Origin: Flavobacterium psychrophilum
Lineage (GTDB): Bacteria > Bacteroidota > Bacteroidia > Flavobacteriales > Flavobacteriaceae
Assembly (NCBI GenBank): GCA_945874225.1
Contig: CAMCFT010000016.1
Coordinates: forward strand, 1-64,000
Reading direction: 5' to 3'
DNA: 64,000 nt
Part shown: one piece after another, positions 57,938 through 64,000 of the stretch
How the letters are laid out: each line of letters begins with the position of its first letter
How positions within the stretch are numbered: the first letter of the stretch is position 1
Position numbers and translations under genes: made by a program
Notes under the pieces: generated by a model
What the model was told of the DNA's origin: nothing
The model's input: the letters and a program-made list of their open reading frames with translations, nothing else
Databases searched by the model: none

Positions 57938-57990
57938 TTATAACTTCATCCTATTGAGATGGTTTTTTATTTATTCTAATAGGAGTCTTT

Positions 57991-58167
57991 CTAGGAACGT
58001 TTATGAATTGAATCATCACTCCTTTTCTTTTCATTCATTTTTGTCACTAAAGCTTTCAACAGTAACGCTTTTTCTTTTTTTTCCTCCTGAAGTTTAGTGT
58101 TTTTTCGTTTTAGCAATTTGGTATGTAAAGCCTTGTTTTTAGTGTTTTTTTCAGGTCCTTTTGCCAT
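57991..58167 (-). CDS. Small highly basic protein (58 residues)
   Basis: Reading on the minus strand from ATG at 58167 to TAG at 57991, the frame encodes MAKGPEKNTKNKALHTKLLK and continues with Lys/Glu-rich helical sequence to IHKRS. About a third of residues are Lys or Arg. It has its own -7 box (TATATTTG, 58204-58197). I do not recognise a family, though small basic proteins with this start occur in Flavobacterium. A nucleic-acid or ribosome-associated role is only a guess. Confidence 0.65.
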   Translation of the reverse strand: MAKGPEKNTKNKALHTKLLKRKNTKLQEEKKEKALLLKALVTKMNEKKRSDDSIHKRS

Positions 58168-58196
58168 AATTTATAATCTTGGGTAATTTTAGGTTA

Positions 58197-58204
58197 CAAA
58201 TATA
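58197..58204 (-). promoter_or_regulatory. -7 box of the 58-residue protein gene
   Basis: TATATTTG on the minus strand matches TAnnTTTG, 30 bases upstream of the start. Confidence 0.45.
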
Positions 58205-58225
58205 AATAAAGGCTTATTAATAACT

Positions 58226-58675
58226 CGTTGGGTGCAATTAATCAATTTTCAAAATAATTTAAAAAATATAAAATTAAACACATAGAAACATAGTAAAAAA
58301 GAAAGGGATAGCCCAATTCTTGGGTTCACAAAACTATGATTTACTAGAATAAAGTGAAACGCCTTCTCTAAATTATTAAAACTATGAATCTATGTGTTTA
58401 AAAAAAACAATAATTTGAATTACACCCAACAGGTTAAAAAATATAAAATTAAACACATAGAGCTGTCTGCCGAAAGGCAGAAACATAGTAAAAAAGAAAG
58501 GGATAACCCAATTGCTTCGCCTGTTCGCTATCGCTCGGGTCATGGGTTCACAAAACTATGATTTACTAGAATAAAGTGAAACGCCTTCTTTAAATTATTA
58601 AAAACTATGAATCTGCCTTTCGGCAGACTGGTCTATGTGTTAAAAAAAAGAATAATTTGAATTACAACCAACGGG
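58226..58675. repeat. Tandem hairpin pair with matched insertions
   Basis: Copy 1 (58226-58431) is bounded by cgttgggtgcaatt and its near-inverse aattacacccaaca, with inner arms aaacacatag / ctatgtgttt. Copy 2 (58434-58675) repeats the inner sequence. Relative to copy 1 it has 20-nt insertions at 58461-58480 and 58614-58633, at corresponding sites of the two arms, which share 15 complementary bases. A 29-nt GC-rich insertion (58514-58542) sits in the loop. No gene is present. Confidence 0.85.
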
Positions 58676-58710
58676 TTTATTAATATGAATGATGAATCAA
58701 GATCCCAAAT

Positions 58711-58805
58711 CCTTAGCCCTGATAGCAGTGGAAATCCCACGCTTTTTTGCGTGGATTGCAACGGATAGCGGGAAATAGCTCCTAATCCTTCGACTGCGCT
58801 CAGGA
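58711..58805. repeat. Flavobacterium-type dispersed repeat before metG
   Basis: gcagtggaaatcccacgc, a hairpin around ccacgcttttttgcgtgg, attgcaacggatagcgggaa and cttcgactgcgctcaggaag follow in order. I recognise these as phrases scattered in Flavobacterium intergenic regions. The last lies about where the metG -33 element would be. Confidence 0.65.
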
Positions 58806-58823
58806 AGACAATAAATAATTCCT

Positions 58824-58831
58824 TATTTTTG
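58824..58831 (+). promoter_or_regulatory. -7 box of metG
   Basis: TATTTTTG matches TAnnTTTG, 19 bases before the ATG. The -33 position falls in repeat sequence without TTTG. Confidence 0.5.
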
Positions 58832-58850
58832 CAACAAATTAAACTGAATT

Positions 58851-60950
58851 ATGTTACAGAATCCAAAAAGATATACCATTACAGCGGCATTGCCTTATAC
58901 AAACGGACCCATTCATATTGGGCATTTGGCGGGTGTTTACGTGCCTTCGGATATTTATTCCAGATATTTAAGATTGCAGGGAAGAGACGTTTTGTTTGTG
59001 TGCGGAAGTGATGAACACGGGGTTGCGATTTCTATGAAAGCCAAGAAAGAAGGGGTTACACCTCAGGAAGTAATCGACAAATACGATGGAATTATAAGAA
59101 AATCGTTCTCGGATTTTGGAATTTCGTTTGATAATTATTCAAGAACTTCGGCTAAAATTCATCACGATACGGCTTCGGAATTTTTTAGAACGCTGTATGA
59201 TAAAGGTGATTTTATCGAGGAAGTGACCGAGCAATTGTATGATGCAAAAGCAGACCAATTCTTGGCAGACCGTTTTGTTGTGGGAACTTGCCCAAAATGT
59301 GGCAACGAAGAAGCTTATGGTGACCAATGCGAAAAATGTGGTTCGACGCTAAATGCAACCGATTTGATTAATCCAAAATCGACTATTACCGGAGAAACTC
59401 CAATAATGAAAAAGACGAAACACTGGTTTTTGCCTTTGGATCGTTATGAAGATTTCTTGAAAGAATGGATTCTCGTTGGACATAAAAACGACTGGAAACC
59501 CAATGTTTACGGACAAGTAAAATCGTGGATTGACGGCGGACTGGAACCTCGTGCGGTAACTCGTGACCTTGATTGGGGAATTGATGTGCCGGTTGAAGGT
59601 GCCGAAGGAAAAAAATTATATGTTTGGTTTGACGCACCAATAGGTTACATTTCATCTACGAAAGAATGGGCTTTGCGTGAAGGAAAAAATTGGGAACCTT
59701 ATTGGAAAGATCAGGATACGAAACTGGTTCACTTCATTGGGAAAGACAATATTGTTTTTCATTGCATCATTTTTCCGGCAATGTTGAAAGCCGAAGGAAG
59801 TTATATTTTGCCGGACAATGTTCCTGCAAATGAGTTCTTGAACTTGGAAGGAAATAAATTATCTACGTCTAAAAACTGGGCGGTTTGGTTGCACGAATAT
59901 TTAGAAGAATTCCCGAATCAGCAAGATGTTTTGCGTTATGCGTTGACATCGAATGCACCAGAAACCAAGGATAATGATTTTACCTGGAAAGATTTTCAGG
60001 CGAGAAACAACAATGAATTAGTTGCGATTTTTGGTAATTTCATCAATCGTGTGGTGGTTTTAACCAATAAATATTACGAGGGAATTGTTCCAAGTCCAAG
60101 CCCCCTAACCCCCGAAGGGGGAATTCCCAACTTTAGTGATTATGACGCTGCCGTTTTGGCTGAATTGAAAGCGTATCCAGCCGTGATTTCGAGTTCGATA
60201 GAGCGTTATAGATTTAGAGAAGCATTAAGCGAATTGATGAATGTTGCACGTTTGGGAAATAAATATCTTGCCGATGAAGAGCCTTGGAAAATGATAAAAA
60301 CTGATCCAGCTCGCGTACAAACCCAAATGTATGTGGCTTTGCAAATTGCAGCTGCTTTGAGTTCACTTTGCGAACCTTTCTTGCCATTTACCGCTACGAA
60401 ATTGTCGAAAATTCTAAAAATAGATGATAAAATAGATTGGAAAACAGTTGCTGACAATTCGGATTTAATTCCTGCAGGACACCAAATTGGTGAAGCCGAA
60501 TTGCTTTTCGCCAAAATTGAAGATGAAGAAATTCAAAAACAAATAGACAAATTGGAAGCTACAAAAACTGCTAACCAAGAAGAGATTGCTTCGTCCCTCG
60601 CAAAGACAGAACCACAAAAAGAATTGATTCAATTTGATGATTTTGCCAAAATGGACATCCGTACAGGAACGATTCTGGAAGCCGAAAAAATGCCAAAAGC
60701 CAACAAATTGTTGATTTTGAAAGTTGACACAGGAATTGATGTTCGCACCATAGTTTCGGGAATTGCAGAAAGTTTTTCACCAGAAGAAATCATCGGAAAA
60801 CGCGTAACTGTTTTAGTAAATTTAGCTCCAAGAAACCTTCGTGGTGTGGAAAGTCAAGGTATGATTTTGATGACTACAAATGCCGAAGGAAAACTGGTTT
60901 TCGTGAATCCAGATGTGGATGGAGTTGCCAATGGCGAGACAATAAATTAA
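58851..60950 (+). CDS. metG: Methionyl-tRNA synthetase with C-terminal tRNA-binding domain
   Basis: MetG charges initiator and elongator tRNA-Met. The class I motif reads PIHIGHLAG, the zinc knuckle CPKCG...CEKCG lies near 145-165, and the KMSKS motif is KLSTSKN. The anticodon-binding domain follows, then a C-terminal EMAPII-like domain ([18 protein letters not shown]...). The 699-residue length is typical of the long form. Residues 417-425 (SPLTPEGGI) and 578-586 (EIASSLAKT) are encoded by intergenic-type palindromic repeats in phase 0, one in a loop before the anticodon domain and one in the linker to the tRNA-binding domain. Confidence 0.97.
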   Translation: MLQNPKRYTITAALPYTNGPIHIGHLAGVYVPSDIYSRYLRLQGRDVLFVCGSDEHGVAISMKAKKEGVTPQEVIDKYDGIIRKSFSDFGISFDNYSRTSAKIHHDTASEFFRTLYDKGDFIEEVTEQLYDAKADQFLADRFVVGTCPKCGNEEAYGDQCEKCGSTLNATDLINPKSTITGETPIMKKTKHWFLPLDRYEDFLKEWILVGHKNDWKPNVYGQVKSWIDGGLEPRAVTRDLDWGIDVPVEGAEGKKLYVWFDAPIGYISSTKEWALREGKNWEPYWKDQDTKLVHFIGKDNIVFHCIIFPAMLKAEGSYILPDNVPANEFLNLEGNKLSTSKNWAVWLHEYLEEFPNQQDVLRYALTSNAPETKDNDFTWKDFQARNNNELVAIFGNFINRVVVLTNKYYEGIVPSPSPLTPEGGIPNFSDYDAAVLAELKAYPAVISSSIERYRFREALSELMNVARLGNKYLADEEPWKMIKTDPARVQTQMYVALQIAAALSSLCEPFLPFTATKLSKILKIDDKIDWKTVADNSDLIPAGHQIGEAELLFAKIEDEEIQKQIDKLEATKTANQEEIASSLAKTEPQKELIQFDDFAKMDIRTGTILEAEKMPKANKLLILKVDTGIDVRTIVSGIAESFSPEEIIGKRVTVLVNLAPRNLRGVESQGMILMTTNAEGKLVFVNPDVDGVANGETIN
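60099..60124 (+). repeat. Dispersed palindromic repeat inside metG
   Basis: These 26 bases are identical to 50603-50628. They begin exactly at codon 417, read SPLTPEGGI and leave the frame open. Confidence 0.9.
60582..60608 (+). repeat. Second dispersed repeat inside metG
   Basis: gagattgcttcgtccctcgc followed by aaagaca, in phase with codons 578-586, is a phrase I recognise from widespread Bacteroidota intergenic repeats. No second copy exists in the window for comparison. Confidence 0.6.
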
Positions 60951-60959
60951 AAAAAATTA

Positions 60960-61018
60960 ACCACAAATTCGCAAATTTTAATTCAACAAAAAAGAATAAT
61001 CTGCAAATCTGCGGTAAA
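60960..61018. repeat. Imperfect inverted repeat of the 'gcaaattcgc' family
   Basis: accacaaattcgcaaatttt and ctgcaaatctgcggt are inverse copies with mismatches, related to 53447-53504. It sits between metG and the HAD gene. Confidence 0.65.
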
Positions 61019-61028
61019 ACATATTAAA

Positions 61029-61715
61029 ATGAATCTAAAAGTAATTGCTTTCGACGCTGACGACACCTTGTTTATTAACGAACCTTATTTTCAGGAAACA
61101 GAACAAAGATTCTGTGGTTTGATGGAGGATTATTTGTCGCATCAAGGAATTTCGCAAGAGCTTTTTAAAGTAGAAATCGATAATTTAAAAATCTACGGTT
61201 ACGGAATCAAGGCATACATTCTTTCGATGATCGAAGCCGCTATGAAAATTTCGAACAATACAATTCCTATTGAAGTAATTGAAAAAATCATCGAATACGG
61301 AAAAGAATTACTCGAAAAACCCATTGAATTATTAGATGGTGTCGAAGAAACCTTAGATGCTTTGCACGGGAAATACAAACTCGTGGTTGCTACCAAAGGC
61401 GATTTATTGGATCAACGCCGAAAATTACACGATTCAGGTTTGGGACATTATTTTCACCATATCGAAGTAATGGCGGACAAGCAGGAAAAAGATTATTCTG
61501 ATTTGATAAAACGTTTGGAGATTCAGCCCGAGGAATTTTTTATGATTGGTAACTCATTGAAATCCGATGTTTTGCCTGTTTTGTCCATTGGAGGACACGC
61601 CGTGCATATTCCGTTTCACACTACTTGGGCACACGAAAGAATTGACTATAAAGTAGAACACAAAAACTTCAATACTTTCGAAAAAATGACTGATGTTTTA
61701 AAAAGACTGCAATAA
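61029..61715 (+). CDS. HAD-family hydrolase
   Basis: The 228-residue protein shows the HAD motifs DADDTLF (nucleophile Asp9, acid Asp11), ATKGD (motif II Thr) and NSLKSDVLPV (motif IV Asp), with a helical cap between motifs I and II. It is probably a soluble phosphatase with an unknown substrate. Its TAA overlaps the ATG of the acetyltransferase gene (TAATG), so the two are coupled. Confidence 0.93.
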   Translation: MNLKVIAFDADDTLFINEPYFQETEQRFCGLMEDYLSHQGISQELFKVEIDNLKIYGYGIKAYILSMIEAAMKISNNTIPIEVIEKIIEYGKELLEKPIELLDGVEETLDALHGKYKLVVATKGDLLDQRRKLHDSGLGHYFHHIEVMADKQEKDYSDLIKRLEIQPEEFFMIGNSLKSDVLPVLSIGGHAVHIPFHTTWAHERIDYKVEHKNFNTFEKMTDVLKRLQ

Positions 61716-62344
61716 TGAGAACCCTTTTAGACCTAGAAAACTGGAACCGAAAAGAACACTTTTTGTTCTTTAAACAAATGGAAGAACCTTTTTTTGGAAT
61801 TACCACAACCATTGATTGCACCAAAGGGTATGAAACTGCAAAAAAATTGGGGACATCCTTTTTTGTGTATTATTTGCACAAAACCATTGTTGCAGTGAAT
61901 GCGATTGAATCCTTTCGTTATCGGATAATTGATGATGCGATTTACATCTATGATTCCATTGATGCGTCGGCAACAATAATGCGTGATGACAAAACTTTCG
62001 GCTTTTCACTGATTGAATATTCTGCTGATTTTGAAATTTTTGCCGCAAATACATTCAAGGAAATTGAAAGAATAAAAAACACTCCCGGACTTTTTACTAG
62101 AGAATTTTCAAATGATAACGTAATCCATTTTTCAGCAATCCCCTGGATCAATTTCACCTCACTTTCTCATGCCAGAAGTTATACTTTTCCGGATAGTTGC
62201 CCGAAAATTTCTTTTGGAAAAATGATGATTTCCGATGATGGAAAAAGAACAATGTCGATGTCAGTTCACGTGCATCACGGATTGATGGATGGTTATCACG
62301 CGGGACAATTCGTGGATTATTTTCAGGAATTGATGAACAGGTAA
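61715..62344 (+). CDS. Chloramphenicol acetyltransferase-like (CatA-fold) enzyme
   Basis: The 209-residue protein has the CAT fold. The catalytic motif VHVHHGLMDGYHAGQFVDYFQ contains the HHxxxDG pattern with base His. PWINFTSLSH and SFGKMM match conserved strands of the family. The N-terminus (LLDLENWNRKEHFLFFK) is like CatA. Many chromosomal CatA-fold enzymes of Flavobacterium do not confer resistance, and the substrate cannot be told. It is coupled with the HAD hydrolase. Confidence 0.9.
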   Translation: MRTLLDLENWNRKEHFLFFKQMEEPFFGITTTIDCTKGYETAKKLGTSFFVYYLHKTIVAVNAIESFRYRIIDDAIYIYDSIDASATIMRDDKTFGFSLIEYSADFEIFAANTFKEIERIKNTPGLFTREFSNDNVIHFSAIPWINFTSLSHARSYTFPDSCPKISFGKMMISDDGKRTMSMSVHVHHGLMDGYHAGQFVDYFQELMNR

Positions 62345-62393
62345 AAAAGTTTTCAGTTTTCAATCACAGTTTTCAGGTTGTATAGAAATAAAA

Positions 62394-62433
62394 AATCGCA
62401 GTCTGCGAACAAACTATTGCTGCAAACTGCGAC
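62394..62433. terminator. Hairpin between the acetyltransferase gene and ssb
   Basis: tcgcagt and actgcga pair around ~22 bases, in an A-rich context at the left. It lies between convergent genes. A second small hairpin (accct/agggt) follows at ~62452-62470. Confidence 0.5.
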
Positions 62434-62473
62434 TGTAACCTGATTCATAATACCCTTTGGGGGCTAGGGTGCT

Positions 62474-62806
62474 TTATTTCCCCAAAAGCAGCACATCATT
62501 CGCGACAACTTCGGTAATATATCGTTTTTCTCCGTTTTTATCGTCGTAACTTCTGTGGGTTAGTTTTCCTTCGATGGCTATTTGAATACCTTTGGTTACA
62601 TATTTTTCGATAATATCGGCAGTTTTTCCCCAAGCAACCACTTTGTGCCATTCGGTTTGTTCCACTTTTTCTCCTTTGTCATTTTTGTAACTATCGTTTG
62701 TGGCGATGGTTAAATTGGCTACTTTTTTTCCTCCATCAAAATTTTTGATTTCTGGATCGTTACCTACGTTTCCGATTAATTGTACTTTGTTTTTCATTGC
62801 ATTCAT
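62474..62806 (-). CDS. ssb: Single-stranded DNA-binding protein
   Basis: The OB-fold protein has the SSB motifs KVQLIGNVGNDPEI, ATNDSYKNDKGEKVEQTEWHKVVAWGKTADI and GKLTHRSYDDKNGEKRYITEVVA. The frame opens further upstream to 62857. I choose ATG 62806 (MNAMKNKVQLIG), which gives 110 residues and the usual N-terminus. It lacks the long acidic C-terminal tail, so it resembles the short Bacteroidota SSB paralogues. Confidence 0.9.
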   Translation of the reverse strand: MNAMKNKVQLIGNVGNDPEIKNFDGGKKVANLTIATNDSYKNDKGEKVEQTEWHKVVAWGKTADIIEKYVTKGIQIAIEGKLTHRSYDDKNGEKRYITEVVANDVLLLGK

Positions 62807-62919
62807 GGCGTGTAAATTTAAATTGTTAGTATACATTTTGTTGAATTGTTCGTTCAAATCAACAGGGCAAAGATGCGATGGTTCTAAAAATTTATTCGGT
62901 AGATAACTACTTACTTTCG

Positions 62920-62970
62920 GTTGTAACTATTTGTAACCGTTTGTAAATGGAAATTAATTGTTATATTTGA
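62920..62970 (+). promoter_or_regulatory. Promoter with 10-11 bp direct repeats upstream of the DUF389 gene
   Basis: ttgtaac recurs at 62921, 62931 and, as ttgtaaa, 62942. A -33 TTTG (62941-62944) and -7 TATATTTG (62963-62970) are separated by 18 bases. The repeats just upstream of and over the -33 element could bind a regulator. Confidence 0.55.
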
Positions 62971-63039
62971 TTGATTTTAAAAGAATTAATTGATTTTTTT
63001 GAATCACAAATAATTTTCAAAGAAAGCAACTGATAAAGG

Positions 63040-64000
63040 ATGATAAATAAAATACTAAAATTTACAGACCTTCATTTTGGAGAAGAGGACAAACAAAAAG
63101 TATTAGAAACTGTAAAATCTAATATATCCTTTAGAGGTTCAAACTTATGGATTTTAGCTTGTGCCATAGTAGTGGCTTCCATAGGATTAAATGTAAATTC
63201 TACAGCAGTTATCATTGGCGCAATGCTTATTTCTCCTTTAATGGGACCCATTATTGGCGCTGGATTTGGACTTGGAATTTATGATTCCGAATTGATTAAA
63301 AAATCATTAAAGAACCTTTTCATAGCAACCATTGTTAGTTTAGCAGTATCAACTACATACTTTTATTTAAGCCCATTCAAAGAAACACAATCTGAATTAT
63401 TAGCGAGAACATCGCCAAATATTTATGATTTATTCATTGCTTTTTTCGGAGGACTTGTAGGTGTAATTGCCATAACAAGAGTTGAAAAAGGAAACCCAAT
63501 TCCAGGTGTCGCCATTGCTACAGCTTTAATGCCTCCCTTATGTACTGCTGGATATGGATTGGCCATTGGAAACATAAAATTCTTTTTGGGCGCCTTATTT
63601 TTATATACTATTAACTGTGTTTTTATTGGCATATCGACATTTCTAATTGTAAAATATTTGAAATATCCTGCTGTGAAACAAGTTAATGCCAAACGTCAAA
63701 AACAAATAAAATACGGAATTACAGCCTTGACATTAGCATTGATGATTCCCAGCATTTTTTTTGCATATAAGTTGTTTGATGAAAAAAAAACCAGCCAAAA
63801 AATCAATCTTTTTATTGAAAATGAATTTATAACTAAAGGATATGCTATTCTGTATAAAAAAATAGATTTGAATACAAATCCTAAAAAAATTGAACTTGCT
63901 TTTTTAAGACATAAATTCAATCCGGAAGAAATTAAGTCGTTTAATAAAGCATTAAATGCCTATCATATTGAAAATATCCAATTGAAAATTACTCAGGACA
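63040..64000 (+). CDS. DUF389 family membrane protein (3' end beyond the window)
   Basis: The frame is open from ATG 63040 to the end of the window (320 codons). It encodes a cytosolic start, several hydrophobic helices and the family pattern NVNSTAVIIGAMLISPLMGPIIGAG, IAFFGGLVGVIAITR, GVAIATALMPPLCTAGYGLA. The C-terminal part after ~230 is a soluble domain. DUF389 proteins are of unknown function. The promoter at 62941-62970 gives a ~60-base leader. Confidence 0.9.
   Translation, partial: MINKILKFTDLHFGEEDKQKVLETVKSNISFRGSNLWILACAIVVASIGLNVNSTAVIIGAMLISPLMGPIIGAGFGLGIYDSELIKKSLKNLFIATIVSLAVSTTYFYLSPFKETQSELLARTSPNIYDLFIAFFGGLVGVIAITRVEKGNPIPGVAIATALMPPLCTAGYGLAIGNIKFFLGALFLYTINCVFIGISTFLIVKYLKYPAVKQVNAKRQKQIKYGITALTLALMIPSIFFAYKLFDEKKTSQKINLFIENEFITKGYAILYKKIDLNTNPKKIELAFLRHKFNPEEIKSFNKALNAYHIENIQLKITQD

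Noticed and set aside
61715..62344. Functional chloramphenicol resistance gene
   Set aside because: The fold and catalytic His are present, but chromosomal CatA-like enzymes often have other substrates and there is no mobile context.

Overview
The window looks like chromosomal DNA of a Bacteroidota bacterium, most likely Flavobacterium or a close relative. The evidence is the AT-rich sequence, the -7 boxes of the form TAnnTTTG (the Bacteroidetes sigma-A signature), five secreted proteins with C-terminal T9SS sorting domains, TonB-dependent receptors, a split atpDC pair, DUF4270 and DUF4286 proteins, and dense families of short intergenic palindromes. No rRNA, tRNA, CRISPR array, prophage or intact insertion sequence was seen.

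Layout. 1-6.7 kb: end of an unidentified gene, pth, two tandem secreted M43 metalloproteases, ribF. 6.8-15.5 kb: two very large T9SS-exported surface proteins on the minus strand that share a C-terminal half. 15.7-20.8 kb: recX, a degenerate AONS-like protein, and a TonB receptor divergent from a MocR-type regulator, with inverted repeats between them. 20.8-30.4 kb: atpC/atpD, a large TonB receptor, then a probable operon of a glycogen-synthase-like protein, a DUF4270 lipoprotein and glmS. 30.4-36.2 kb: panC-panD, a large tandem repeat, an esterase-fold protein overlapping radA, and two small proteins. 36.4-45.7 kb: an unusual nested palindrome, an AsmA-like/GT51 transglycosylase fusion, an aldo-keto reductase, an OmpA lipoprotein, exonuclease III, a bifunctional aminolipid acyltransferase (OlsF/GlsF type), DUF2752 and TM2 proteins, and a D-2-hydroxyacid dehydrogenase. 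45.9-57.9 kb: nhaA, rsmA-mgtE-proC, DUF4286, a TlpA thioredoxin and TPR pair with a duplicated signal-peptide coding segment, serS, a secreted M1 aminopeptidase, a DMP19-like protein and a CDGSH protein. 58-64 kb: a 58-residue basic protein, a repeat-rich gap, metG, HAD hydrolase, CatA-like acetyltransferase, ssb and a DUF389 membrane protein running off the end.

Most genes are housekeeping genes or envelope functions typical of the group, in short operons. The accessory interest is in the repeats. At least six palindromic families fill the gaps, some are nested in one another, and two appear to have entered the metG coding sequence in frame. A 240-bp element upstream of the GT51 gene folds on paper into a closing stem with three perfect internal hairpins. 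A tandem hairpin pair upstream of metG shows matched 20-nt insertions in both arms. Three enzyme-fold proteins (AONS-like, MocR, esterase-like) lack the expected catalytic or cofactor-binding residue.
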